The translations under genes and the position numbers were made by a program. 64,000 nucleotides of DNA from Legionella santicrucis (GTDB lineage Bacteria; Pseudomonadota; Gammaproteobacteria; Legionellales; Legionellaceae). Positions 27,966 through 38,229 of this stretch are shown piece by piece (position 1 is the first letter of the stretch; each line of letters starts with the position of its first letter). Below the pieces are notes generated by a model. The model made no database searches. It worked only from the letters and a program-made list of their open reading frames with translations, and was not told the origin of the DNA. The stretch spans positions 683,538-747,537 of the forward strand of contig NZ_LNYU01000091.1 of the NCBI RefSeq assembly GCF_001468135.1, written 5' to 3'.

Positions 27966-30182
27966 ATGCCTACTAATCTGGATTTAACAAAGTTAGGCAG
28001 CCCTAGTGCTTTAAGTCTTTTGGCCAACTCTGAAACAATACCTTCATTGGTTACTGCTGGTGCTGTTTTAGCGGTCACTGCAGCTTTTTTCACTTATTCT
28101 GAATACAAAAATTACCAAGAAAAAAAACATAAAAAGGAAATTGAAAATGTCAACGAACTTTACTCACTCCATTTAAAACAAATGATTGTCCCTAGCCAAG
28201 GAAAAATTCATGGCTTTCCACCAATTTTTCAATTAGTAGACAATAAATATCATTCCATGCATTTTACGTCACAACAAGTTAAAGATATTGGTTCTGACGT
28301 CATTCACGGAACAGATATTGCTCTGTCTAATTATCGTGAATCAGTACGGGCCACTATAAAAAAATTACAAGAATACTATTTTTCTCGAAAAAATGGAAAA
28401 AAAGTTAAATCAGATGATATCGGTGCGGGAGTTTTATCCTATTTAATGTATATGCTGGACACGAAGTGTCTTAATTTTCTTGGGTACGAATATGATATAG
28501 CTTATTTAGATGCGATCTGCAAATTCATTAATGCATATGCATCACAACATGGGGAAAAAAGCCAACGTTTTAGTCGATTATCTCCTGTATATATGCATTT
28601 ATTAAAAGCCAAGCAAAAACTTGAAAAGCATAAAGAAGTGCTGTCCTTAGAAGAAACTGTTGCTGAATTAAAAGACAGTTGTATTAATTACAGTGATATC
28701 CTGATTCGCACACTTGTTAAAATGGTTGTCAAAGATTCAGATACTGACTTGGCAGATACTGTCGCTCATAATGAGCTAAAAGAAGGAGTACTACGCCAAC
28801 ATTATATCCGTTCTGAAATCCTTGAAATTGAATTATGTGCGGACACCCAAATAAATATTCCTGATTCAATTTTTAAGGACTGGATAAAAAAACTGTCAAC
28901 TTATTATTTACATTCGTTAAGTACGGAATTAGAAAATGAGAAAGAACAGTTCGATTCACCTGATGATTTTTTTATAATTCTTAATCTTGCTAATCAACTG
29001 CTAGGAAAAAAATTATCAAGAAACTCTAAAGAGCAAGTTAAAATTGAAAATGAGTTAAAACGTATTCGTAAGGTATTTAAAGAGAGTGGAAACTTTATTA
29101 GCACTCGATTTAATAAAACAACTAAAAAATTTGAAATTGTTAGCGATCCCTTAAGTCTTGTCGAACGCTCACTGATTATGGGTAAAATAGCCAAAATAGC
29201 TCATGAGTTAGTTTCATTGCAATATTTAAGTGCTTTTTTGTTGAAAAGCATTCAATTACTTGGTGATATTTATGTCAATAATCCAGAGCACTTCTGTCAA
29301 ATTTTTCATGTCCTAGAACGTTTATGTACTCTTATTCAAGAGGATTCCCTAGCAGCCAAAAAAGCATTTATGGAGCTACAACAAGGTAATGACAACAACA
29401 TGCAACTCGAAGAAAAAGAGAGATTCCCCAATACTGTAAGAGACATATTAGAGTCCATTTATGGAGAAATTAAAAATTTTGGTGAGCAAATTAAAGAATC
29501 TCGGCAAATAGCCATTAAAACAATTCAAACTCGTACTGTTAAATCAGTGAAATATGAAATGCTAGGTATTGCAAATGGCATATCTCAGATATATTTTGGT
29601 GATACCATCACAACCAATAATGAAGAAAAGACATTCCCATCAGCCCCCTCTGAAATACCAGAAAATAATGAACTCGATCTTCCAGCGCAACCAATAAATA
29701 CTGAACAAGAAAACAAGGATAGTCTGATTGACTCATTAAATAAATTGTCTTCATCTCTTTTTAAAAGTGTTTGGGAAATACAAAAGTATGATTTTTTTCG
29801 TTCCAAAAGCTATTTTCTAATGTACGATGCTCTGAGCGTAATGAAAAATAAGTCATTGATGCTGCTTCAGGAAAATTCAAGTGTTAATGAGCGTCGCGAT
29901 AAAGCAGAAAAAACACTAGCCTTGACTGTTTTTTTATTTAACGAAACTATTGCGTTTTTAAATAAATCAACAACGGAAAGACAAAGTTTTTCTGCTAACT
30001 TCTATAATCTCATTCATGATAAATTGAATAATCAAGAAAATAATAACTTTATTGACAGACACAATAATAAGGTATCGCGCTTTATATACACACATATTTG
30101 CAGCTATGGAATTTTTAAAACAGATACACGTAAGAAACTAGATATTTTTGAGGATTTATGTAAAAAAACGTCATTAACTTAA
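27966..30182 (+). CDS. large hypothetical protein with N-terminal membrane segment, possible effector
   Basis: 738 residues from the ATG at 27966, chosen because AAGGAGAG precedes it; a TTG 17 codons upstream has no site. Residues about 26-44 (LVTAGAVLAVTAAFFTYSE) form one hydrophobic segment, then a long mainly alpha-helical, charged body with coiled-coil-like stretches (KKLQEYYFSRKNGKK; LEKHKEVLSLEETVAELK). A Pro/Glu-rich linker lies at about 575-605 (PSAPSEIPENNELDLP). No enzymatic motif is seen. The combination of membrane anchor, coiled coils and no family fits many Legionella Dot/Icm substrates, but that is inference. Confidence 0.75.
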   Translation: MPTNLDLTKLGSPSALSLLANSETIPSLVTAGAVLAVTAAFFTYSEYKNYQEKKHKKEIENVNELYSLHLKQMIVPSQGKIHGFPPIFQLVDNKYHSMHFTSQQVKDIGSDVIHGTDIALSNYRESVRATIKKLQEYYFSRKNGKKVKSDDIGAGVLSYLMYMLDTKCLNFLGYEYDIAYLDAICKFINAYASQHGEKSQRFSRLSPVYMHLLKAKQKLEKHKEVLSLEETVAELKDSCINYSDILIRTLVKMVVKDSDTDLADTVAHNELKEGVLRQHYIRSEILEIELCADTQINIPDSIFKDWIKKLSTYYLHSLSTELENEKEQFDSPDDFFIILNLANQLLGKKLSRNSKEQVKIENELKRIRKVFKESGNFISTRFNKTTKKFEIVSDPLSLVERSLIMGKIAKIAHELVSLQYLSAFLLKSIQLLGDIYVNNPEHFCQIFHVLERLCTLIQEDSLAAKKAFMELQQGNDNNMQLEEKERFPNTVRDILESIYGEIKNFGEQIKESRQIAIKTIQTRTVKSVKYEMLGIANGISQIYFGDTITTNNEEKTFPSAPSEIPENNELDLPAQPINTEQENKDSLIDSLNKLSSSLFKSVWEIQKYDFFRSKSYFLMYDALSVMKNKSLMLLQENSSVNERRDKAEKTLALTVFLFNETIAFLNKSTTERQSFSANFYNLIHDKLNNQENNNFIDRHNNKVSRFIYTHICSYGIFKTDTRKKLDIFEDLCKKTSLT

Positions 30183-30388
30183 TACTGACGAGTTTGCAAC
30201 GTAGCCACTACTGGCACACCTTGTAAGTAACTTCATTTGTTTTTTTTATGGACATGATGATGTTAACCTTGACACCAATATATCATCATGATTTTAACAT
30301 GCCCAGGTATCTGCCTTGGCATCATCGGCTGGATTTTTAACATAAGGATGGTACCGGCCTTAAGTCCGACAAAGACAGGAGACATAAA

Positions 30389-31039
30389 GTGTATAATGCA
30401 AAATTTTTTGAAAAACCTATTAATTATGTTAACGATAATTTTCAGAAAAATTTAAGTGCGGCGATTAATATTATTAAACAAAACCAATCAGTTCTTGCAA
30501 AAAAAATCTTAGATGCTATTAACTCCAAAAAGATCATAATCCATTCATTTTTTAATGTGACTGAAGAGCATTTTTTTAAAATTAGAAATGATATAAAGAA
30601 GGAATATGGGGAAGTTCTACCGGAAAACTTTCCACCTGATATGTCAACTATACGAGAAATTGAATCTAAATTGGAAGGTATTATTTATGATGACAAAGTC
30701 ATTTATATTAGCTCAAAAAAGAATCCTCAAAATATGGCAAATACTTTAGTTCATGAAATTTGCCACTTTCTGAATGCTGGTATGTATATCAAGGAGAAAA
30801 AAATTAATCCCACTAATCTTGTGGGTTATTGTGATGAAGTAAGAGCCCATACAGGAGAAAAGATCTTTGAAAGAAATGGAAAGTGTTTGAGGAGAAGCGA
30901 TATAAAACAAATTCATAAACAAGTTACGGAGTTATACCCCGAATTTTTAGTGTCTTATGAAGATGCATTAGAATTAGGATATATTTACTCTAGTTATGAT
31001 GGGCCTACAGATAGGATATTGCAGCCATTGTCTCTCTAG
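30389..31039 (+). CDS. putative zinc metallopeptidase with HEICH motif
   Basis: 216 residues from GTG 30389, with AGGAGA seven bases upstream. The motif NTLVHEICHFLNAG (118-131) is a classic HExxH zinc site within a helix (His122, Glu123, His126). YCDEVRAH follows with Glu150, 24 residues on, a plausible third ligand of the gluzincin type. The rest is Lys/Ile-rich and resembles no family I know; there is no signal peptide. It may be a secreted protease or toxin, or a minimal DUF-type peptidase. The gene stands alone. Confidence 0.6.
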   Translation: MYNAKFFEKPINYVNDNFQKNLSAAINIIKQNQSVLAKKILDAINSKKIIIHSFFNVTEEHFFKIRNDIKKEYGEVLPENFPPDMSTIREIESKLEGIIYDDKVIYISSKKNPQNMANTLVHEICHFLNAGMYIKEKKINPTNLVGYCDEVRAHTGEKIFERNGKCLRRSDIKQIHKQVTELYPEFLVSYEDALELGYIYSSYDGPTDRILQPLSL

Positions 31040-31420
31040 GATAGTCATTGTTGCGTCAGTTTCGCATCCAGCAGAAAAATAGTGCGTAGTAATTTGTTCT
31101 GAACGACGGTCTAATAGATCAGCAAGCATATGCACACAAAATTATGATGTTTTTTTCATTCAAACCAAGCATAAATTATGTCAGTTTGAATAATTTTCAC
31201 AATATGCTTATTTGGTATTAATAAAAATTATCCGCTGCTTTCTTAATTATATCGGTTGAAATAACTACTCCAACGAAATTACATTGGTTAATAATAGAAG
31301 TTGCAGCATTCCCATTATATAAATCTAAGTCTTCTAAATAATTTTGTTGATAATGTGCTGGAGCGCGTCTGAACACTCCAGCTGTTATAAAATTATTCAG
31401 AAGAGCTAAGAACCATTACA
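31040..31420. other. non-coding gap with a short hairpin
   Basis: GCTGGAG (31357-31363) pairs with CTCCAGC (31376-31382) around 12 bases, downstream of the minus-strand gene ending at 31421; a possible terminator without a good U tract. Otherwise nothing recognisable. Confidence 0.4.
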
Positions 31421-32959
31421 TCATTGATTTCTCACCACAACTTCACTCGTCTCATTGGATTTAAATACCTTGAGCAAATTATTAGCCGATGAATCATCGT
31501 GATTAGATCTTACATATTTTCCATTGACCTGGTGAAAACTCGATACATAAATTTTGCCATTCTGCATCAATCTAGCCAATTCTTGAGCACGGAATTTTCG
31601 CCTGTCGTCAAGTTCAAAAATTACGAAACGTCGTAATTTGTGAGAATATTCAGCTGAGCGCATCCGTGCCATCATCGAAGTAATAATGACCTGAGCAAAC
31701 AAGACCATGTTGCCATTCACTACTAAAGCTGAATCAGGAGTACCATCAACAGATAGTTCGCCGGCTGGGGTTGAATCATCAAGAGAATCAGCAAGTAAGC
31801 TGAGTTGAGCACCTAGGCCGGAACCCAAGCTGTCCCGGAGAACATTAGGGGCATTGTCAAGTTCCACACCGCTGTTCCAAACTTTTTGTACAAGTGTTAA
31901 CCACAAAAGAATCCCTAGAGCAGTTAGACTTCCTACTCCAGTGAAGAGAAGTGCAGACGCTCCAACGGTTATTACCCATCTCAACGCTCCATAGAAAATC
32001 TCATCGCTGTCATCAACATCTACATCAATTCCGGATGTATCCATCGTCATGCCTGTTGTACCACGGATCAACACCGGAATAGCCACACCATCAAAGTCGA
32101 TATCAACATCGGGAGCCACATCTATAACAGGTGTATCAATTGCTCGAATCACATGCCCCGTTATTTGAATTCCATTATCAGCCATCGACATTGACAAGGA
32201 AGTTATCTTAGCACTGTCGACTTCCTGGCCTATTTTGGCAGCGGCGCCTCTCTCCAAAACCATGTCTAGGAAATTCCTGTTATATGCTATTGCAAGTCCG
32301 GTTCGTGGTGCGACAAAACTTTCTGTTATTGTTAATGCTGCAGACATTGTTGGTGGACTGGCTGATACTACGAAGGCATCGACACTGTCAGAGCCAGCAG
32401 GTGTTAAGGTAATCTCAACATCCCATTCAGAAGCTTCTGGTTTGGTATTGGGATCGATGAATCTTGTGTTATTCAGACCCTCCACAAGGCTATCAGCGAT
32501 CGGTAGTCGTGTATTTGTCAGTATATCCTGCACCTCAGAACTATTCATGAAATTGTCGATATCACTTGCAATTTCAGCAGGGGAAGGAGTTCCGTCAATT
32601 CCATCATAGCGAAAGCCGATCTCCGCAACTGGATCAGCATCTACCAAGATGACTGTTAACTTTGCTGCTGCCTCAAGAGGAACAGTCAATGGAGGTGCAT
32701 TGGGGTCGGAAGCTGGTCGTATTTCGATCGTCCCCAAAATACGTAATATACTTCGGGGAGAATCGGGGCCCTGAGTTATCATTACAAACTCTAATGGATC
32801 GAGAAGAACGGTAATATGAGATGGTTGTCCTCCAATATCCCGGTCAAATTCCAGATGGTCCGGTAATCGGCCAAGTCGGGTTAACTCACGAAGAAAATCA
32901 GTAATTACACTAAAAGAAATTCCGACCGCAGCATCCGCGTTTCCTAAATCAATATTCAT
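31421..32959 (-). CDS. hypothetical protein of foreign-looking composition, 512 aa
   Basis: GGGAG precedes the ATG. The protein is acidic and rich in Ala, Asp, Gly, Thr and Val, unlike the Lys/Ile/Asn-rich neighbours, and its DNA has clearly higher GC. The N-terminal about 300 residues look like long beta strands (SITVLLDPLEFVMI-type alternation). Residues about 325-365 hold one or two hydrophobic helices (VGASALLFTGVGSLTALGILLWL), followed by a soluble C-terminal region with an RRKFRAQELARLMQNGKIYV segment. The layout is compatible with an elongated lipid-binding or surface beta protein, but I recognise no family. Probably acquired by transfer. Confidence 0.7.
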   Translation of the reverse strand: MNIDLGNADAAVGISFSVITDFLRELTRLGRLPDHLEFDRDIGGQPSHITVLLDPLEFVMITQGPDSPRSILRILGTIEIRPASDPNAPPLTVPLEAAAKLTVILVDADPVAEIGFRYDGIDGTPSPAEIASDIDNFMNSSEVQDILTNTRLPIADSLVEGLNNTRFIDPNTKPEASEWDVEITLTPAGSDSVDAFVVSASPPTMSAALTITESFVAPRTGLAIAYNRNFLDMVLERGAAAKIGQEVDSAKITSLSMSMADNGIQITGHVIRAIDTPVIDVAPDVDIDFDGVAIPVLIRGTTGMTMDTSGIDVDVDDSDEIFYGALRWVITVGASALLFTGVGSLTALGILLWLTLVQKVWNSGVELDNAPNVLRDSLGSGLGAQLSLLADSLDDSTPAGELSVDGTPDSALVVNGNMVLFAQVIITSMMARMRSAEYSHKLRRFVIFELDDRRKFRAQELARLMQNGKIYVSSFHQVNGKYVRSNHDDSSANNLLKVFKSNETSEVVVRNQ

Positions 32960-33587
32960 GATAATCTCCCTATTTGAAATATTTCATGCTATTAGGACGC
33001 TATTCCATTAATTTGCCATTGCTTCACTTCATTAATATTCCATTTCTGAATAGCAAGCAACGGTTTGATATTTAGTGGATAAACATTGAGAAATCTGTGC
33101 AAATTATTCCAGAATCTCTCGTAATTATAGCCCGTTTTTTTATAAATAGCCCAAGGAAACTATCATTTTCAAATGGTTGGAATGAGAACTGGGATTTGGT
33201 TATAGCGAGTATACTCGTTTGTTGCTACTAGTGATTTATCAATTATATCAGCGATATTAAATGTGAATCCAAAGCAAAATTAAACAATAATCGTTTTATT
33301 ATGGGTTGGCTATATAGATACTCTAATATGTTGCCCATTTATAATTAATTTGTTCCGATTTTTCATGATCTACCCCCATTTCTAATCCTCTTTTTACAAC
33401 GCAGCCATTTTTTCTAATTTTTTCATAGCACTCAGTATTCCCATAAGTACATTATTTTACCTATGAAGGGATGAGCTATAATTAAATTAATTCGAAACTT
33501 ATTTATGATAAAAATAGAATATCTATACAAACCATTAGCAGCAAATAGTTAGCGCGGTCGGATCATTAACTCTAATTGAGTCATAAA
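32960..33587. other. non-coding gap upstream of the adenylate cyclase
   Basis: AT-rich divergent upstream region. The only clear structure is the 12-bp perfect palindrome CGAGTATACTCG at 33206-33217, a possible operator. No gene is seen. Confidence 0.4.
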
Positions 33588-35153
33588 ATGATACATTCTC
33601 GAACTAAGATTATTTTTCTCATTATTACTCTATGGATACTACTCGTTTCTGTAATTTTAATAGTATCAGGCTCATTATTAGTAAATGGATTTCAAAAATT
33701 AGAGCAAAATATTGCTATGGATAATGCAAAACGTATAGCTCATATATTACTTACAATTTTAAATAATGATTCTTTGGAGAAAGTCGATGACTTTATCCAA
33801 AATAAAAATTCAAATGTTATAAACCCCTATCTTCCAGAAGATTTTTTTATTAAAAATAAAGTAAATTACGTTTTGATTTTTGATAATAATAGAAAAGTTA
33901 TCTGGTCTCGCGGATTTGATTTAACTCATAAGAAAAGCATTCCTATTGAACCGCATATTATATCATTCTTCAAAAACAATGGATTGGATTTATTGACCAA
34001 TAAGGAAAAATATTATTCTGTTATAAAAAAACCATATGATTCATCAGGATTCATAGCATTGGCCAATAATAATATAGGTTATTTCAGTATAAGCTTCATT
34101 AAAGATTCTCATAATACTAAATCAACACTTGGGTACATGGTTTTTGGACGAATATTAACATCTGAATATTTAAATCGCTTAAGTAGTGATTTGAACATTC
34201 CTATTTATTTAATTTCTCTAGATCACATGCAAAAAAATCCCGAGGATAAAAAAATAATTGATCAATTAAATTCACATAAGTTAATTTATATCCAAGCACT
34301 CAATAACACTATTTATTTAAGTTATCTGCTCATTAAGGATTTTACTGACAAACCTATTGGACTCATTAAAATTGAACAACCTCGTAAAGTATATAATGAA
34401 AGCAATCGTTCAGCGTTGAAGAGTCAACTTATTCTTTTGGGGGTATCCATTGTAGCGATGTTGGGAATGTCTGTCTTAGTATATTTATTTTTTAGAAAAC
34501 AAGATTTGATCACATGCTCATTTGAACGCTTTGTACCTCACCAACTCATAGAATTACTGCAAAAACAGAACATTCTTGAAATAGACTTAGGTAATTATAC
34601 AAAAAAAACTATTTCCGTTTTGTTTATGGATATACGCAATTTTACGGCTATTTCTGAAGTATTGAAACCGCAGGAAAATTTTGATTTTATTAATATGATA
34701 TTAAAGCGAATTGCCCCAGTGATATCAGAAAACAATGGCTTCATTGATAAGTATATAGGTGATGCAATAATGGCCCTATTCCCTAAGGAAGCAACTAATG
34801 CTGATGATGCAGTAAGAGCTGCAAAAATGATTCTGGAAGAACTTGAGAAACTCAATCAAGAGGATGTCTTAAAAATCAAAGAAGAGGTAAAAATTGGGAT
34901 TGGGATTAATACAGGGGAAGCTATATTAGGAATTATAGGCGCTGAAGGTCGTTTAGAAGGTACGGTGATTAGTGATATGGTTAATACCGCATCACGTATT
35001 CAAAATCTTACTAAAGCTTATGGACATGAACTTTTAATCAGTAAAGCATGTTACAAAGCGATGAAGTATCCAGAATTGTATACCATTCAGTTAGTTGATA
35101 AAGTATCTTTAAAAGGGAAATCATTAAAAATATCAGTTTATTCAGTTTATTAG
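33588..35153 (+). CDS. membrane adenylate cyclase, class III, with CHASE4-like sensor
   Basis: 521 residues from ATG 33588 (a TTG four codons earlier is the other choice). One membrane helix at about 9-30, a large periplasmic region (to about 285) with the look of a CHASE4 sensor, a second helix (LILLGVSIVAMLGMSVLVYL) and a cytoplasmic class III cyclase domain (about 335-521). Both metal-binding aspartates are visible (LFMDIRNF and KYIGDAIMALF), as is the transition-state pair in DMVNTASR. It therefore should make cAMP in response to an external signal; GTP use is less likely but not excluded. Legionella carry several such cyclases. Monocistronic. Confidence 0.88.
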   Translation: MIHSRTKIIFLIITLWILLVSVILIVSGSLLVNGFQKLEQNIAMDNAKRIAHILLTILNNDSLEKVDDFIQNKNSNVINPYLPEDFFIKNKVNYVLIFDNNRKVIWSRGFDLTHKKSIPIEPHIISFFKNNGLDLLTNKEKYYSVIKKPYDSSGFIALANNNIGYFSISFIKDSHNTKSTLGYMVFGRILTSEYLNRLSSDLNIPIYLISLDHMQKNPEDKKIIDQLNSHKLIYIQALNNTIYLSYLLIKDFTDKPIGLIKIEQPRKVYNESNRSALKSQLILLGVSIVAMLGMSVLVYLFFRKQDLITCSFERFVPHQLIELLQKQNILEIDLGNYTKKTISVLFMDIRNFTAISEVLKPQENFDFINMILKRIAPVISENNGFIDKYIGDAIMALFPKEATNADDAVRAAKMILEELEKLNQEDVLKIKEEVKIGIGINTGEAILGIIGAEGRLEGTVISDMVNTASRIQNLTKAYGHELLISKACYKAMKYPELYTIQLVDKVSLKGKSLKISVYSVY

Positions 35154-35343
35154 AGCGTCGACAAATAACTGCTCAATAAGTCTGAGTACCACCAACAACT
35201 GGTACAAGCAAATGGACCTGGTTAGTCTTGGGATTAATATGAATATATCTTGGGGTAGCGATGTAAACTCAGTTGCTTTAAACTTTTATAAGTATAATGG
35301 TGATGAACGTATTCTCCCAGGATATTAATGTTGGGAAAAAATT

Positions 35344-37116
35344 ATGAGCCAAAATAACGGCAATAAAACGTCAAGTGTATTGAATTTATTATTCGATTAT
35401 ATGCGTCACCACAAAAGTAGCACCTTCTTTTTTGTTGCTTTTGGATTATTTTGGGCATTTACATTGCCGTATATGTCCTATTTGTTTGGCGTTATTATCG
35501 ACAGAATCAAAACTCAAGGCATTGAATCTGTTTCTGTATATTCATTTGTTCTTATTCCATTATGCCTCTATATAAGTATCCATGTTTTACGAAGTGTTGG
35601 CTATTATACCAACGGCTTATTTTCATTGCTAAGTATTCCCGCATATAAATCCGAGACGGTAAAAAACATATTTACTCATCTAGGTAAACAATCCATCGAT
35701 TATTTTGAAGAAAAAAATCAGGATTTTTATCTAATAAAGTGATGAATGCCTGCATAGGGTTAGAACCGGTCATAGTTAATTTGTTTTTCACGATTTTCCC
35801 CCAATCCTTAGCAATTTTGATCACGGGTATTTTATTGTCCACTGTCATCCCTTATTTTGGCATGGTACTATGGGTTTGGGGGATAGCCATTATCATTTAT
35901 ACATATCAATCGGCCAAAGTAGGTCAAATAAAAGCCTCTACATTTGCTGATGCCTGCAGTGTTTTTAATGGTCATATTGTAGATGTTATTGGCAATGTCC
36001 AATCTGTTATTCATAACGCCACTTTTGGCCAAGAAACAAGATTACTCAATCAAAATATGAATGACTTGATTGACAAAGAACGTCTTCGTAATCGTCATGC
36101 CAATAAAAGTCATGTTTTTGCAACATCTTGCAATGAATGCGCTCGTTGCATTTTATCTTATTGGTTCCATTATTGGATACAAAAACCATTTAGTAAGTAT
36201 TGGTGAAGTGGTATTCGTAATGACGGCAGTAACAGCCATTGCTGGTTTAACCAGCAGTCTAGGCAATTGCTTTTTAGAGTTCATTTATCACATTGGTTTG
36301 TTACAAGACGGGTTAAACTTATTGAAAGATCAACCCAATGTAGCCGACATGGAAGATGCTTCCAGCCATAAAATATCCCAAGGGAATATTGAAATCAAAA
36401 ACATCACTTTCTCTTACCCTTCTCAATCGCCAGTTTTTAAAAATTTTAGTTTGTCCATTCCTACTCAACAAAAGATTGGAATTGTTGGGAGTTCTGGTGC
36501 CGGGAAGACAACGTTAATGAAGCTCATCATGCGGTTATATGATATCCATGAAGGAAATATTGAAATAGACGGCATCAATCTTCCTTGCTTTACTATAGAT
36601 TCATTACGTAACCAGATTGCTATTGTGCCACAACATTTAAACTTATTTCATCGCAGCATTTTTGAAAATATTGCTTATGGTTGTGGGCACGTTAGCAAAG
36701 AAGACGTCATTGCAGCGGCAAAAAAAGCTAAGTGCCATGACTTTATTACCTCTCTAGAACACCAATATGACACCATTATCGGTGAGCAAGGCGTAAAATT
36801 GTCAGGAGGTCAACGACAGCGCATTGCCATTGCTCGTGCAATTTTAAAAAACGCTCCTATTTTATTGTTTGATGAAGCAACCTCTGCATTGGATTCCGCA
36901 ACAGAACTAGCGATACAGGAGGCATTGGAAACGTTACTCAAAGAAAAAACTGCCCTCATTATCGCACATCGATTATCTACACTAAAAACAATGGATAAAA
37001 TTATAGTGCTTGAAAATGGTCGTATTGTAGAGTCAGGAACACATAGCGAACTATTAACAATTAAAGGAGCTTATTATAATTATTGGAGGCATCAGTCAAG
37101 TGGATTCATTAATTAA
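35344..37116 (+). pseudogene. ABC exporter (permease-ATPase fusion) broken by two frameshifts
   Basis: Three overlapping frames together make one about 590-residue half-transporter: N-terminal membrane part (35344-35742), middle (to about 36120) and C-terminal membrane part plus ATPase (to 37116). The ATPase is intact: Walker A GSSGAGKTT, signature LSGGQRQR, Walker B ILLFDEATSALD, H-loop IIAHRLST. The first break lies at the seven-A run 35711-35717 (one more A restores EEKKSGFLSNK); the second at the five-T run 36115-36119 (one fewer T restores VLQHLAMNALV). Both are homopolymers, so true decay, polymerase slippage or sequencing error are all possible. The fold is that of lipid or peptide exporters; substrate unknown. 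Confidence 0.75.
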
Positions 37117-37643
37117 ATTAGAGATCCAGAGTGCGGAGAAACAACTGTATGGGTTGCCAAAGAAAGAATAAAAATTACTAAAAATGTTTGCTGGTTGGTA
37201 ATTCATTGAATTGCAACATCAATTAAAAGAGAAACGCTAAGGTTTTTATGTAACTCCCGTATGAATAAAATCATCTTCAAAATCAAGTCCCCTATATTGG
37301 ATTTTCACTTCTTCTTAAGCAAAAGACACCAGCTGAAATAAGGTTTTTTTATTACTGACACAGACTTTCATCTAACTTATTGAAATTAAATTACTAGTTA
37401 ACATTTTCATATAATATATAAAAATTATGAATTGGTCAAATATTGATAAAAATGGTTTAATTTATTCAAATACAAACCATTTTAACGAGAGAGAAATAAT
37501 GTACCTATCAAAACTTAATTCAGTTATATCGAACCCTTTAGTTTTAGTTAACTATTTCGATAAATTGTGAACTACAAATTTTACTTGCCCAAATGCTATG
37601 GGCTATTGATAAAAACAGAAATTATATTTTTGGAGAAAGAAAA
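37117..37643. other. non-coding gap
   Basis: AT-rich, several short stop-interrupted frames, no hairpin or motif that I can support. GGAGAAAG at 37632-37639 belongs to the next gene. Confidence 0.4.
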
Positions 37644-38024
37644 ATGATGGGCGAAAAAAATCACCGCGATTTTAAAGAAAATATGTTAACGTTTACCCAG
37701 GAATTATTGGAAGCATTGTGGAGTCTATACCAACATGAAACCCAACAAGATTTGGACAATTCAAATACGAATACAAACAAGAATGTACTAGTCCCTAACC
37801 AAGTAGCGCAAAATAGGGACGCTAAGCAAAATAATCAACAGGACTCAGACGGCCCCCAACTCAGCCAACTTTCATCAAGTCAGACTAATACAACCCCAAA
37901 CGATCTAGGTAGCCTATGCAGCAAACATGATGACATCAAAAACGCTAGTACAAGCGAAAATAGTAATACAAACACAAATGACAATACAAGCGAAAATGAG
38001 AATACAAATTCTTTTAGCATCTAA
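37644..38024 (+). CDS. hypothetical protein with low-complexity Asn/Thr/Ser tail
   Basis: 126 residues from ATG 37644, chosen because GGAGAAAG lies just upstream; a start 17 codons earlier has none. A short helical N-terminus (NMLTFTQELLEALWSLYQHE) is followed by a disordered region of Asn, Thr, Ser, Gln and Asp, with imperfect repeats SNTNTNKN, SENSNTNTND and TSENENTNS. No known family. It may be a spontaneously expanding repeat region. Confidence 0.55.
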   Translation: MMGEKNHRDFKENMLTFTQELLEALWSLYQHETQQDLDNSNTNTNKNVLVPNQVAQNRDAKQNNQQDSDGPQLSQLSSSQTNTTPNDLGSLCSKHDDIKNASTSENSNTNTNDNTSENENTNSFSI

Positions 38025-38229
38025 GTAGACCTTATGAAATATCTATAAAAACAATGGGGTTGGTGTATTCTCATGTCCGCCGCATGAAGACTGGTTTGAT
38101 TGGGAGTAATATAAGTAATTTGAAATTAATGAGTATCCTGCTTATTGAGTTTAATTGGCTTATCAGCTTAAGATAACCCTTTAACATTTTTAAAATAACA
38201 AAGGTTATTGCTCAATAAGTAGGTTTACA

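Noticed and set aside
30240-30325. ATGATG...CATCAT partial inverted repeats as a regulatory hairpin
   Set aside because: Pairing is broken and loops are large; not better than expected in such AT-rich DNA.
35160-35328. About 56-codon start-less open frame between the cyclase and the ABC exporter
   Set aside because: Composition is protein-like, but no start and no family; could be a fragment of a lost gene or chance.
37644-38024. Asn/Thr-rich repeats as a CRISPR or tandem DNA repeat array
   Set aside because: The repetition is short and irregular at DNA level and lies in a coding frame.
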